This document shows positions 17,877 to 29,048 of a stretch of 64,000 nt of DNA, one piece after another. A program made the position numbers and the translations under genes. The notes beneath the pieces were generated by a model that ran no database searches, was not told where the DNA came from, and was given only the letters and a program-made list of their open reading frames with translations. Position 1 is the first letter of the stretch, and the number at the start of each line of letters is the position of its first letter. The DNA is from Thermoanaerobacterium xylanolyticum LX-11. Its GTDB lineage: Bacteria > Bacillota > Thermoanaerobacteria > Thermoanaerobacterales > Thermoanaerobacteraceae. The DNA lies in NCBI RefSeq assembly GCF_000189775.2, contig NC_015555.1, positions 1,871,001 through 1,935,000 of the forward strand, in the 5' to 3' direction.

Positions 17877-19514
17877 ATGAAGATAGCATTGGCACAATTG
17901 AATCCAACCGTTGGAGATATAAAAAACAATTGCGAAAAGATAATCATGAATATAAAAGAGGCTAAAAAAGCCCAGATGGATCTCATAGTCTTTCCCGAAT
18001 TGTCTATAATCGGATATCCTCCAAAGGACCTGCTATACAACCCTGATTTTTTAGAAACTGCAGATAGAATGCTTAATGATATTCTCTTACCTGAGACAGA
18101 AGGCATCGGTGTCATTGTAGGAACCGTTACAAGAGATGAAGAAAAAGACTACTTGCTTCACAACTCAGCACTTCTCCTTTACAACGGCAAAATTGTAGGA
18201 CAAGCAGATAAAACCCTTTTGCCAAATTACGATGTATTTGACGAGCAAAGGTATTTTGAACCAGCTAAAAAGCGCGCTTGCATAGATTTTAAAGGAGTGC
18301 GGCTTGCAATTAATATATGTGAAGACATTTGGAACGACAAGGATTTCTGGGAGAGGCCAAGGTACGATATTGACGTATTAGAAGAGCAGTACAGCCTAAA
18401 TCCAGACATTTTTATAAATATTTCTGCATCACCATACAATCTTGGAAAGCATGAATTAAAAGTCAAAATGGTAAAGCAAATATCAAAAAAATACAAGCTG
18501 CCTCTTATATACGTAAATCAAGTAGGCGGCAATGACGAGCTGATTTTTGATGGAAACAGCTTCGTAATAAATTCAAATGGCGAAAGAGTGGTAAATCTTA
18601 AGGCTTTTTGCGAAGATCTCGCTTTTATCGATACTGATGAGCTTGAATATCTTGCGCCTCTTAAAGACATAAATGAAAACATATCGTGGGTTCACGATGC
18701 GCTGATTTTAGGGCTTAGAGATTATTTTAGAAAGACCGGCTTTAAAAAGGCAGTGGTAGGCTTAAGCGGCGGGATTGACTCTGCTGTCACATGCGCCCTT
18801 GCAGTAAAAGCATTAGGGCGTGAGAATGTACTTGGTGTATCTATGCCGTCTCGTTATTCCTCAGAAGGTAGCAAAGACGATGCAAGAGACCTGGCACAAA
18901 ATCTCAATATTGAGTATAGGGTAATACCTATTGAAGATGTCTTTAAAAGCTATATATCTATTTTTAATAAAGATGGCAATATTGTAGGTGACCTTGCAGA
19001 AGAAAATCTGCAAGCCAGAATAAGAGGCAATTATCTCATGTTCATATCAAATAGAGAAGGTCACATGGTCCTGACAACCGGAAACAAATCAGAAATAGCT
19101 GTAGGATACTGCACACTGTATGGTGACATGAGCGGTGGACTTGCTGTAATATCTGATGTTCCAAAGACAATGGTATATGAGCTTGCAAAATATATAAATA
19201 GAGAAAATATCATCATTCCAATATCCACTATAGAAAAGGCTCCATCAGCCGAACTTAGGCCAAATCAAAAAGACACAGATTCTCTGCCACCGTACGAGAT
19301 ACTGGATGATATATTAAAGCTGTACATAGAAGAAGATAAATCGATAAGTGAGATCGTATCAAGAGGCTATGATGAAGCATTGGTAAAAGATGTGATAAGA
19401 AAGGTAAATAGCGCCGAATACAAGAGAAAGCAAGCAGCACCAGGTCTCAAAGTCACCACAAAAGCATTTGGCGTAGGAAGGCGAATGCCAATTGCACAAC
19501 GTTTCAGACCATGA
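17877..19514 (+). CDS. nadE: Glutamine-dependent NAD+ synthetase
   Basis: The 545-residue two-domain enzyme makes NAD+ from deamido-NAD+, ATP and glutamine. The N-terminal nitrilase-fold glutaminase has the catalytic triad in FPELSIIGYPP (Glu41), DKTLLPNYDVFDE (Lys112) and NICEDIW (Cys148). The C-terminal synthetase has the P-loop GLSGGIDSA (SGGIDS 297-302) and TTGNKSEIAVGY. Length fits the short bacterial form. GAGGTG lies 7 nt before the ATG. A TGC-TAAAAT extended -10 is visible at 17833-17841 upstream. Confidence 0.97.
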   Translation: MKIALAQLNPTVGDIKNNCEKIIMNIKEAKKAQMDLIVFPELSIIGYPPKDLLYNPDFLETADRMLNDILLPETEGIGVIVGTVTRDEEKDYLLHNSALLLYNGKIVGQADKTLLPNYDVFDEQRYFEPAKKRACIDFKGVRLAINICEDIWNDKDFWERPRYDIDVLEEQYSLNPDIFINISASPYNLGKHELKVKMVKQISKKYKLPLIYVNQVGGNDELIFDGNSFVINSNGERVVNLKAFCEDLAFIDTDELEYLAPLKDINENISWVHDALILGLRDYFRKTGFKKAVVGLSGGIDSAVTCALAVKALGRENVLGVSMPSRYSSEGSKDDARDLAQNLNIEYRVIPIEDVFKSYISIFNKDGNIVGDLAEENLQARIRGNYLMFISNREGHMVLTTGNKSEIAVGYCTLYGDMSGGLAVISDVPKTMVYELAKYINRENIIIPISTIEKAPSAELRPNQKDTDSLPPYEILDDILKLYIEEDKSISEIVSRGYDEALVKDVIRKVNSAEYKRKQAAPGLKVTTKAFGVGRRMPIAQRFRP

Positions 19515-19533
19515 TTTAAGGGAGGCTTAAATA

Positions 19534-20400
19534 TTGTCTAAAAAATTAAAAAGCGATATAATGCTACTTTTAGTAACTGTCATCTGGGGGTCTACATTTG
19601 TCGTAGTAAAAAACGCTACAAGCATATTGCCAGTTTATAATTTTTTATTTTTAAGATTTTCCATAGCACTTATCATTCTTGTCATTATGTTTGGCAAGAG
19701 GCTGCTTCATATTGATAAAAATACATTTGCAGTCTCTATCATTGTAGGCATAATGCTTTTTTTGGGCTATGCATTTCAGACACTTGGCTTAAAATACACG
19801 ACTGCTTCAAAGTCTGGCTTTATTACTGGATTTAATGTGGTGCTTGTGCCTATATTGGAAGCATTTTTCTTAAAAGCTAAATTGTCAAAGACATCATGGT
19901 TAAGCGTATTATTAGCACTTGGCGGGTTATTTCTCATGACAGCTAATATTGACTTGAAAATTAACTTTGGAGACTTTCTAACCCTCCTTTGTGCCGTATC
20001 TTTTGCGTTTCAGGTAGTCTTGATAGCAAAATACGCGCCATCAGTTGATACAATATCATTTGCAATAATTCAGATATTCGTCGTAACACTATTAAGCGGA
20101 ATTCTTTCATTTGTATATGAGAAACCTACAATACCAACTGATAAAACCGTTTGGTTTGCCCTAATATTGACAGGTATATTTGCAACGGCGTTTGCATTGG
20201 CAGTTCAAAATACGATGCAGGCAAATACATCAGCCACGCATGCTGCCATCATATTCTCTTTAGAACCAGTTTTTTCAGCCATAACTGCTTATTTAGTATC
20301 TGGAGAAATCATGACATTGCGATCCATCATAGGAGGATTTCTCATGATAACAAGCATGATTCTATCTGAAATGCCGTCTAAAGATAATTTAAGGGCTTAA
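19534..20400 (+). CDS. EamA/DMT-superfamily permease
   Basis: The 288-residue protein has ten hydrophobic helices in two five-helix EamA repeats (VTVIWGSTFVVVKNAT at the start, FSLEPVFSAITAYLVSGE near 243). Members export or exchange metabolites such as amino acids; the substrate cannot be read here. The start is a TTG at 19534, 9 nt after GGGAGG, 19 bp past nadE, so the two are probably cotranscribed. Confidence 0.88.
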   Translation: MSKKLKSDIMLLLVTVIWGSTFVVVKNATSILPVYNFLFLRFSIALIILVIMFGKRLLHIDKNTFAVSIIVGIMLFLGYAFQTLGLKYTTASKSGFITGFNVVLVPILEAFFLKAKLSKTSWLSVLLALGGLFLMTANIDLKINFGDFLTLLCAVSFAFQVVLIAKYAPSVDTISFAIIQIFVVTLLSGILSFVYEKPTIPTDKTVWFALILTGIFATAFALAVQNTMQANTSATHAAIIFSLEPVFSAITAYLVSGEIMTLRSIIGGFLMITSMILSEMPSKDNLRA

Positions 20401-20412
20401 AAAGCCCTTTTT
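20391..20412 (+). terminator. Intrinsic terminator after the EamA gene
   Basis: AAGGGCTT (20391-20398) pairs with AAGCCCTT (20402-20409), loop AAA, then a T-run. It overlaps the stop codon of this gene and the end of the convergent gene. Confidence 0.8.
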
Positions 20413-21868
20413 AATATGGTTTTATTACTTCACCTGACTTTGCATCTATTAAGCTTGATTCAACAGGGTCGTCCACTGTATAAACCGGTATTATGCCATT
20501 TGCAGTTTTGTAGTATTTCAGTGAAAAATTGCATGCTTTTAAGTATTTAATTGTAACTTCATCTTGTTTCATAATGTTGACAGGCTTTGGATAAAGTATA
20601 TCGTAGTTTTTGTAAGTATATGCAGATATGTTTCCATCTCCATCAACATCTACTGTTATGCCATTGTTTATGAAAGGTATGTTGTAATGTTTTAGTGGGA
20701 AGACAAAGTGGTACCCATAGATACTTTCATTTTTCTGATTTGCATTGTTAAATCCAAAATCAATGTACGGTAATAGCTCTTTAAAATTTTCTCTTACAAA
20801 TGATTCCGCTTTATTGAGAGCTGTTTCCCGGGAAATTGATAAATTGAAACCGCTTTTAGTGCTTTTTAAAATATCAACTACATTTCCGGTATCTGCATTT
20901 ACAGCAACGTGCAAATATCCTATTCCATTTAGTTTATTCCATGAGAATGTCCATACTTTTAAATTAAGCCCACCGTATTTTTCCATGTAAGCTGTATCTT
21001 TTAATTCATAATCGCTTCCTGCATATTTTGCTGCTACCTTAAATGCTTCATCTTTGTCTACAGATACTTTGCTTAATACAGGCTCCACATCCATTTTAAT
21101 ATCTGCATTGCTTGGAGCACTTAGCTTTACTGCGTTTCCATTTATATCTATTATATCGCCTGTATACGCATTTATCATGTATTGAGGCGATGGTAAAACA
21201 TATACAAGTTTTACATCGCCTTTATTTCTACTGTAAATTACCGTATAGACCAATCTAGGTTTTAGATATTCTTTAAAAAGCTTTGTAGCCTCATTTATAT
21301 CGATCACGTTTTTCAGTGTAGGCAAGTCCCCATCTGTCCAATCATATGTGTAATGAGTGACTAAACCTGTTTTTTTATCTACAGAAACATTTATTGTATC
21401 GTACAGAAACACAATGCCATTTTCTTCTCTTCTCCATTTAAAGCCGTATTCATTGTAGCTATCATTTTTGTAATTTGCATCGTACTTGTACTTGCCTAAA
21501 TTCTTAGGTCGCACTTTATCTAAAAATTCTTCTGCTATCTTTTTCGCATCGTTTCGCTTTATATTCTTGTTGCCTTTAAAATCGCTTATAAAATTGTACC
21601 TTATTATTTCACCTGTCGTAGCGTCTACAGTGACAGTGGTATTCTCAAAAACGTCATTTTTTGTGTAGCTTAAGATCCATACAGAGTCTTTATTTGTAAA
21701 TTCTCTGTATTGAATATTCTCACTGTCGTATTTTATGTCTCCTAATTTTTCTTTCACTATAGATATGGCTTCTTCTTTTGAAATAACAGTTGAATTTTCG
21801 GTGGCATAAACATTAAATATTCCTGTCAAAATTATGAATGCAAATACAGAAGCTATTAATTTTTTCAT
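20411..21868 (-). CDS. Secreted protein with repeated YcdB/YcdC-PepSY-type domains
   Basis: The 485-residue protein has a signal peptide (MKKLIASVFAFIILTGIFNVYA), then three or four repeats that begin with an ISKEEAISIVKEKLGD-like helix and contain VDATTGEI/VDKKTGLV/VNADTGNVV strands. This is the YcdB/YcdC (PepSY-like) architecture of extracytoplasmic Firmicute proteins. PepSY domains are thought to modulate peptidases or cell-wall processes; the role here is not known. It is downstream of atpC, with its ribosome site locked in the hairpin at 21877-21944. Confidence 0.8.
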   Translation of the reverse strand: MKKLIASVFAFIILTGIFNVYATENSTVISKEEAISIVKEKLGDIKYDSENIQYREFTNKDSVWILSYTKNDVFENTTVTVDATTGEIIRYNFISDFKGNKNIKRNDAKKIAEEFLDKVRPKNLGKYKYDANYKNDSYNEYGFKWRREENGIVFLYDTINVSVDKKTGLVTHYTYDWTDGDLPTLKNVIDINEATKLFKEYLKPRLVYTVIYSRNKGDVKLVYVLPSPQYMINAYTGDIIDINGNAVKLSAPSNADIKMDVEPVLSKVSVDKDEAFKVAAKYAGSDYELKDTAYMEKYGGLNLKVWTFSWNKLNGIGYLHVAVNADTGNVVDILKSTKSGFNLSISRETALNKAESFVRENFKELLPYIDFGFNNANQKNESIYGYHFVFPLKHYNIPFINNGITVDVDGDGNISAYTYKNYDILYPKPVNIMKQDEVTIKYLKACNFSLKYYKTANGIIPVYTVDDPVESSLIDAKSGEVIKPY

Positions 21869-21870
21869 AT

Positions 21871-21944
21871 AAAAACACCTCCACTATTTTCTCCTATTTA
21901 GATTTTGGTCTAAATAGGATATTTTTATACACAATGGTGGAGGT
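21871..21944 (-). terminator. atp-operon terminator that contains the ribosome site of the next gene
   Basis: An outer 11-bp stem (21877-21887 with 21934-21944, one G-T pair) encloses a perfect 11-bp inner stem (21892-21902 with 21909-21919). On the minus strand the 3' arm reads AGTGGAGGTG and is followed by TTTTT (21871-21875) and then ATATG. It begins 6 nt after the atpC stop. The structure can act as a terminator, and it hides the Shine-Dalgarno of the YcdB-like gene. Confidence 0.7.
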
Positions 21945-21949
21945 AAATT

Positions 21950-22363
21950 TTATATATTTTTGTATTTTTTTGCAATCGTCATTCTAACGAGGGCACGCCT
22001 CAATGCTGCCTTAGCGAGAAAATATTCTTTTTGGCTTTTCTTTTGCCTTAGCCTTTCTTCAGCTCTCTCTTTAGCTGCTTCAGCCCTTTTTATGTCTATC
22101 TCTTCAGGCCATTCTGCAGCATTAGCCAGTATTACGACATTGTCCTGCTTTACTTCCATAAAGCCATTTGAAATGCTGGCTTCTTTCCATTCGTTGTCGT
22201 TTTTTATCTTAAGTGTGCCAATTCCTAATGCGACAGTCATCGGAATATGACCTTTTTGGACTCCTACTTCACCAGCACTTGTAGTAACAATGATTTCCTC
22301 CACATCGCCATCGTAGAATTTGCGATATGGAGTCAATACTTCGAGGTGATACTTATTGTCCAT
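21950..22363 (-). CDS. atpC: F-type ATP synthase epsilon subunit
   Basis: The 137-residue protein has the N-terminal beta-sandwich (YHLEVLTPYRKFYDG, GEVGVQKGHIPM) and a C-terminal two-helix domain (AAKERAEERLRQKK). It couples rotor to catalytic head and restrains ATP hydrolysis in F1. The ATG at 22363 is 6 nt after GAGGTG and is preferred over the GTG at 22372. It is the last gene of the atp operon. Confidence 0.95.
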   Translation of the reverse strand: MDNKYHLEVLTPYRKFYDGDVEEIIVTTSAGEVGVQKGHIPMTVALGIGTLKIKNDNEWKEASISNGFMEVKQDNVVILANAAEWPEEIDIKRAEAAKERAEERLRQKKSQKEYFLAKAALRRALVRMTIAKKYKNI

Positions 22364-22373
22364 GTTATGCACC

Positions 22374-23771
<1,398 letters not shown>

Positions 23772-23793
23772 TCAATTTAAAAATTTTTAAAGC

Positions 23794-24651
23794 CTAAACG
23801 GATGAACCTCCGATTATCTCAGAAAGCTCTTGCGTTATAGAAGCCTGCCTCAATCTATTGTACTCTAATGTGTACTTCGCAATCATCTTGTCAGCATTTG
23901 ATGTAGCTCCATCCATCGCAACCATCCGCGAAAAGTGTTCTGATGCAAAAGCATTTACCAAAAAGCTATACACCAGACCTTTGATGTACTCAGGAACCAA
24001 AAGGTTAAAAACCTTTGTCGGCGATGGATCGTATATCATATCGCTTAGAATTTTGACATCTTTATCGCTGTTGAAATTCTTTATATCTAAAGGCAAGATT
24101 TTTACTGTTTTTACAATCTGCCTTAGACCAGCCATCTCAGTGTAAACAACGTAAATATCGTCTATTATTCCTCTGTCGTATATATCAACTAATAAATCAG
24201 ATATCTCACCTGCTGCTGATGTGGTAGGATTTTGAGCTGTGTATAAAAATTCCACATCCACATTGTAACCTTTCTCAAGAAAATAGCTGCGGCCAACTTC
24301 GCCAATGACCATCAGATTCTGCGTATCACCATCTATGACTTCTTCTGCTTTTTTTATGACATTGTGGTTGTATCCACCGCACAATCCTTTGTCACCAGTT
24401 ATGACAATTACTGCCTTTTTCCTTGTGCCTTTTGCTTCATGCTGTCTTTCAAAATAATGTGAAGTTGCTTCACCGCTATGAATAAGTATATCTTCCATAG
24501 TTGATTGTATCTTTTCATAGTAAGGTCTCACGTTGTCCAGCATAGTTTTTGCTTTTCTAAACTTTGCGGCTGATATGAGATTCATAGCTTTTGTGATTTT
24601 GCGGGTCTCTTTTACGCTTTTTATCCTGAGTTGAATGTCTCGCTTTCCCAT
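23794..24651 (-). CDS. atpG: F-type ATP synthase gamma subunit
   Basis: The 285-residue central stalk protein has the N-terminal IQLRIKSVKETRKITKAMNLISAAK helix, VITGDKGLCGGYN in the middle, and the closing ATSNADKMIAKYTLEYNRLRQASITQELSEI helix that turns within the alpha/beta hexamer. Its ATG overlaps the atpA stop (ATAATGG context) and it uses an AAAGGTG site inside atpA, so it is translationally coupled. Confidence 0.97.
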   Translation of the reverse strand: MGKRDIQLRIKSVKETRKITKAMNLISAAKFRKAKTMLDNVRPYYEKIQSTMEDILIHSGEATSHYFERQHEAKGTRKKAVIVITGDKGLCGGYNHNVIKKAEEVIDGDTQNLMVIGEVGRSYFLEKGYNVDVEFLYTAQNPTTSAAGEISDLLVDIYDRGIIDDIYVVYTEMAGLRQIVKTVKILPLDIKNFNSDKDVKILSDMIYDPSPTKVFNLLVPEYIKGLVYSFLVNAFASEHFSRMVAMDGATSNADKMIAKYTLEYNRLRQASITQELSEIIGGSSV

Positions 24652-26171
24652 TATGCATCACCTTTCGATGCGTATTTGCTCTTGTACTCCTCAATAGCCG
24701 CCTTCAACTTTTCAATCGTATCATCTTCTAATTTTCCTGTCTCCCGTATAGTTTTCTTTATATCAGGATGATTTATGTCAATAAACTCCAACAAATCTTT
24801 TATGAACTTCTTAACATCTTGAAGCTCCACATCCATAAGGTACTTATTCATTACTGTGTATATCATTATAACCTGATCTTCCATTGAAATAGGCTGATAC
24901 CTTGACTGCTTTGTTATCTCAACAATTCTCTCACCTTGTCTTAACAAATCAAGGGTAGATTTGTCCAGATCAGATCCAAACTGTGCAAAGACCTCTAACT
25001 CCCTGTACTGCGACAGTTCCAATCTCATTCTTCCAGATACTTTTTTCATGGCTTTTTTCTGAGCAGCACCACCGACACGTGATACCGAAAGACCCACATT
25101 TATGGCAGGCCTTATACCTGAATAGAAAAGCTCTGACTCAAGATAAATCTGACCATCTGTTATTGATATGACGTTTGTAGGAATGTAAGCTGAAATATCG
25201 CCTGCAAGTGTTTCTATTATCGGCAATGCCGTAATCGAGCCGCCACCCATGTCGTCGGATAGCTTAGCCGAACGTTCCAAAAGCCTTGAATGGAGGTAAA
25301 ATACATCTCCAGGATATGCCTCTCTTCCTGGTGGCCTTCTCAAAAGAAGCGAAATCGTCCTATATGCCACAGCATGTTTTGATAGGTCGTCATAGACTAT
25401 GAGGACGTCTTTTTTGTCGTACATAAAGTGTTCTGCCATCGCACAGCCTGCATATGGTGCCAAATATTGAAGCGCTGCTGAATCACTGGCAGTAGATGCT
25501 ACTACTGTCGTATATGACATAGCCCCAAACTTTTCTAATGTATTTACAAGTCCAGCAATAGTCGAAGCTTTTTGTCCAATTGCAACGTATATACAGTAGA
25601 CACCTTTATCTTTTTGATTTATTATAGTATCTACCGCTATAGCAGTCTTTCCTGTCTGCCTATCTCCTATTATGAGTTCCCTCTGACCTCTGCCTATCGG
25701 AATCATAGCGTCAATTGCCAAGATACCTGTCTGCAACGGTGTATCGACAGACTTTCTCTTTATTATAGGTGGTGCTGGATACTCCACAGGCCTTGTGCCA
25801 TCACTTTTTACAGGGCCTTTCCCATCCAAAGGCTGACCTAATGGATTTACGACTCTGCCTAAAAGGCCATATCCAACAGGTACTTCCACAACTTTTCCTG
25901 TTCTTTTTACTATTGTACCTTCTTTGATAGATTCAGGATCCCCTAAGACAATTACACCTACGCTATCTTCTTCAAGATTCATCACCATGCCGTATACGCC
26001 ACTCTCAAACTCTACCATTTCGCCGTATATGGCTTCATCAAGACCGTATATCTTCGCTATGCCATCTCCGGCTGTTATAACACGCCCTACGTCCTCTGTT
26101 TTAATAGCAAAATCAAAATTCTTTATTTTGTCTTCCAGAATTGATGTGATTTCTTCAGGTTTTATATCCAT
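24651..26171 (-). CDS. atpA: F-type ATP synthase alpha subunit
   Basis: The 506-residue non-catalytic nucleotide-binding subunit has the P-loop [11 protein letters not shown], the [18 protein letters not shown] beta-barrel segment, and the [32 protein letters not shown] signature. The frame opens at 26210, but MDIKPEEI at 26171 follows an AAGGTG site and matches the family N-terminus. Confidence 0.97.
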   Translation of the reverse strand: MDIKPEEITSILEDKIKNFDFAIKTEDVGRVITAGDGIAKIYGLDEAIYGEMVEFESGVYGMVMNLEEDSVGVIVLGDPESIKEGTIVKRTGKVVEVPVGYGLLGRVVNPLGQPLDGKGPVKSDGTRPVEYPAPPIIKRKSVDTPLQTGILAIDAMIPIGRGQRELIIGDRQTGKTAIAVDTIINQKDKGVYCIYVAIGQKASTIAGLVNTLEKFGAMSYTTVVASTASDSAALQYLAPYAGCAMAEHFMYDKKDVLIVYDDLSKHAVAYRTISLLLRRPPGREAYPGDVFYLHSRLLERSAKLSDDMGGGSITALPIIETLAGDISAYIPTNVISITDGQIYLESELFYSGIRPAINVGLSVSRVGGAAQKKAMKKVSGRMRLELSQYRELEVFAQFGSDLDKSTLDLLRQGERIVEITKQSRYQPISMEDQVIMIYTVMNKYLMDVELQDVKKFIKDLLEFIDINHPDIKKTIRETGKLEDDTIEKLKAAIEEYKSKYASKGDA

Positions 26172-26199
26172 ATATTCACCTTCTATTTTTAAAGTCTTT

Positions 26200-26733
26200 T
26201 CAGCTTGCACTTACTAGATTTTTAAGCATAGTTTCAAGTTTTCCTTTTATAGAGCCATCAATAACTTTATTTCCTATTAAAATCTTCAATCCACCCAGTA
26301 TAGACTCATCAACTGTAGGATTCAAATTGACTGTTTTTTTGAAATTCGACTCCAATCTGCTCTTAATAGCGTCAAGTGTCTTTGAGTCCAATGGGTGTGC
26401 AGAGATTAATGTGGCATTTATGATGCCTTTGTAATCTAAATACAATTTCTCATATTCATTAAAAATCTCCTGAAAGATGTGTTCCCTGTGTTTTGATATG
26501 ATCAATTTTATAAAATTTATGACTTCTTTATCATAACCATTCAAAATATCATCTATCAAGCGCATCTTTTGCTTGATATAGATACCTCTTGTTGTAATAA
26601 TTTTGTATATTTGTCTGTTTTTTAACATTTCAGATATGCTTTTAAGCTCACTGTAGTATTTTTCTATGCTGTCATTTTCTATTGCTGCGTTAAAAAGAGC
26701 ACGTGCATATTTTTTTGCTATTACTTGTTCCAA
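26200..26733 (-). CDS. atpH: F-type ATP synthase delta subunit
   Basis: The 177-residue peripheral-stalk protein begins with the typical [13 protein letters not shown] and ends with [29 protein letters not shown]. It links F1 alpha to the b subunits. It starts with TTG at 26733 after GCAGGTG and overlaps the atpF end by 13 bp. Confidence 0.94.
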   Translation of the reverse strand: MEQVIAKKYARALFNAAIENDSIEKYYSELKSISEMLKNRQIYKIITTRGIYIKQKMRLIDDILNGYDKEVINFIKLIISKHREHIFQEIFNEYEKLYLDYKGIINATLISAHPLDSKTLDAIKSRLESNFKKTVNLNPTVDESILGGLKILIGNKVIDGSIKGKLETMLKNLVSAS

Positions 26734-27209
26734 GATGCACCTGCCTCCTTAACCACCTCGTTGATGATCTTATCGTCATCGATGTTGATATTGCCAATAG
26801 CCTTTGATGCAGCTTCTATTATAAGGTGCGACAAGCTAACCCTAAGATCGTGCATAGCTTTTATCTTCTCAGTTTCAGCTTCTTCTTTTGCCCTTTCTAT
26901 TATGGCTTTTGCTTCTATGTTAGCCTCTTCTATAATCTTTTCTGCCTTTTCTTTTGCATACTTTTCTGCTCTGTCGATGATAGCCTTCCCTTCATCATCT
27001 GCTTTTTTCAATATTTCTTCGTATTGTGCTTTTAATTCGTTAGCTTCATGAACCTTTCTATCTGCTTCATCCAGAGAATTCTTTATCCTCTGTGACCTTT
27101 CTTCCATGAATTGTGTAACTGGTTTAAACAAAAACTTTCTCAATATCAAATACAAGACGACAAGATTTATGATGGTGAAAATAAAAGTATACGGATTTAT
27201 AAGGCTCAA
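26721..27209 (-). CDS. atpF: F-type ATP synthase b subunit
   Basis: The 162-residue protein has one N-terminal membrane helix (FIFTIINLVVLYLILRKF) and then a long charged coiled coil (from KPVTQFMEERSQRI to about 140). Two copies form the stator stalk. It starts with a TTG after GAAGGT. Confidence 0.94.
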   Translation of the reverse strand: MSLINPYTFIFTIINLVVLYLILRKFLFKPVTQFMEERSQRIKNSLDEADRKVHEANELKAQYEEILKKADDEGKAIIDRAEKYAKEKAEKIIEEANIEAKAIIERAKEEAETEKIKAMHDLRVSLSHLIIEAASKAIGNINIDDDKIINEVVKEAGASWNK

Positions 27210-27231
27210 TTTATTACCTTCTTTCGTATCA

Positions 27232-27474
<243 letters not shown>

Positions 27475-27544
27475 TTAATTTTAATTACATTTTTTGTTAA
27501 AATTTTAAATCATCAGCTAAATCGCTTTAAATTAAATTATATTA

Positions 27545-28201
27545 CTATTCAACTGCTTCTTCAATATAAAGCATCGTCAAAAATACAAACACCACCATCT
27601 GCAGTGCACCATCGAATAAGTCAAAGTATATGCTGAATATGGCTGGTACGACTATTGGTACTACTTTGCTTATTAAGCCCATGATAATAAAGGCTGCTAT
27701 GATGTTGCCAAATAACCTGGCTGCAAGTGACAGTGGTCTTGTAAACATATCAAGAATTTTCATTGGGAAAAAGAATGGCATCGGTTCAAAAAATGATTTT
27801 GCATAGCCTTTCAAGCCTTTAGCCTTAATCGAAGCGATTATGACGACTATGATAGACATGATTGCCAAAGCTGAGGTTGCGCTTAAGTCTTTTGTAGGAG
27901 GTGTCAAACCAAATAAATCGATAGTGTTTGCAAGTATCAGATACAAGGCAACAGTCCCTAAGTACGGCGCAAATGATGCCCAGTACTCTCCTAATGCATC
28001 TTTTGTGAAAGAGTTTAAGCCATCTATGATAGTCTCAACAAAATTCTGCACTCCAGTAGGAACTTGATTCCAACCTCTGGTGACTATGAGAGAAGCTATC
28101 GTCAATATGGCCATTATTATCCATGTAACTACGACTGTAGTTGTGACAGGAATGCCTCCAAGTATGGGAATTGTAAACACTACCGATTGTCCTATTTCCA
28201 C
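27545..28201 (-). CDS. atpB: F-type ATP synthase a subunit
   Basis: The 218-residue membrane channel protein has the essential arginine in PLSLAARLFGNIIA and closing helices GALQMVVFVFLTMLYIEEAVE. It forms the ion half-channels next to the c ring. It starts with GTG at 28201, 8 nt after AGGGG. It is the first gene of the operon; no atpI is found upstream. Confidence 0.96.
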   Translation of the reverse strand: MEIGQSVVFTIPILGGIPVTTTVVVTWIIMAILTIASLIVTRGWNQVPTGVQNFVETIIDGLNSFTKDALGEYWASFAPYLGTVALYLILANTIDLFGLTPPTKDLSATSALAIMSIIVVIIASIKAKGLKGYAKSFFEPMPFFFPMKILDMFTRPLSLAARLFGNIIAAFIIMGLISKVVPIVVPAIFSIYFDLFDGALQMVVFVFLTMLYIEEAVE

Positions 28202-28234
28202 TTATATCACCCCTTTCGCTCATTGATAAATACA

Positions 28235-28263
28235 ATTATAATACTTCATGATGTAAATTTCAA
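28235..28263 (-). promoter_or_regulatory. Sigma-A promoter of the atp operon
   Basis: TTGAAA (28258-28263) is 17 bp from TATAAT (28235-28240) on the minus strand, about 34 bp before the atpB GTG. The remaining 28264-28445 is AT-rich, with only a weak GGC/GCC stem. Confidence 0.8.
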
Positions 28264-28445
28264 ATCCTATTTTCATGCAATAATTTAGCATGAATTTTTT
28301 CTCTTTATCATTATTCGCTTATTTACTTATATATGCTTAATCAAAACAAAAATTCCGGCTTTTTCGCCTCATCCATTATATCGTCAATCATTTTATATAC
28401 TTTAATATTTATTGTTATTAAAATCAATAATTTTATTAAAAAATT

Positions 28446-29048
28446 TTACTCAATTGTCGTACCATTGGCTTCAACAATTGAATCTAAGTAGGTGTAGACA
28501 TCATCTACACCTGCCTTTTTTAGTGAAGAAAATGGTATGATCTTCTCCTTATCAACCGAAAGCGTATCAGATATGACTTTCAAAGACATCTGCATCTCAT
28601 ATCTTTTCAACTTGTCTGACTTTGTAGCAACTACTTGAAAATTTATATTTCTATTTTTTAAGTAGTTAACCATTAAGACATCGTCATCTGTAGGTTTATG
28701 CCTTATATCAACCAACATTATAGCACCTACCAAGTATGCTGATGTATTTAAGTACGTTTCAATGTTTATAGACCACTGCTTCTTAAGCTCTTTTGATACT
28801 TCTGCATAGCCATAGCCAGGAAGATCAACTAAGTAGAAAGTATTGTTAACAATGTAGAAATTAATACCTTGTGTCTTTCCAGGTTTTTGACTTACCCTTG
28901 CAAAATTGTTTCTATTTACTATTGCATTTATAAAAGATGACTTTCCTACATTGGACCTGCCTATTACTGCAATTTGCTTAAGTCCATCATTTGGATACTG
29001 CGTCTTGTTGTATGCTGAAACCTTAAGTTCGATAGACTTTACCTTCAT
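28446..29048 (-). CDS. engB: Ribosome biogenesis GTP-binding protein EngB/YsxC
   Basis: The 200-residue GTPase has G1 GRSNVGKSSFI, G3 DLPGYG, G4 TKSDKL and G5-like IPFSSLKKAG. It assists 50S subunit assembly. Its first codons overlap the lon stop by 4 bp, the usual lon-engB pair in Firmicutes. Confidence 0.95.
   Translation of the reverse strand: MKVKSIELKVSAYNKTQYPNDGLKQIAVIGRSNVGKSSFINAIVNRNNFARVSQKPGKTQGINFYIVNNTFYLVDLPGYGYAEVSKELKKQWSINIETYLNTSAYLVGAIMLVDIRHKPTDDDVLMVNYLKNRNINFQVVATKSDKLKRYEMQMSLKVISDTLSVDKEKIIPFSSLKKAGVDDVYTYLDSIVEANGTTIE

Noticed and set aside
20391-20412. Same hairpin as terminator of the YcdB-like gene
   Set aside because: On the minus strand the stem is not followed by a T-run, so only the plus-strand use is supported.
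28264-28445. Terminator between engB and atpB
   Set aside because: The only stem is GGC/GCC with a 6-nt loop; too weak to call.
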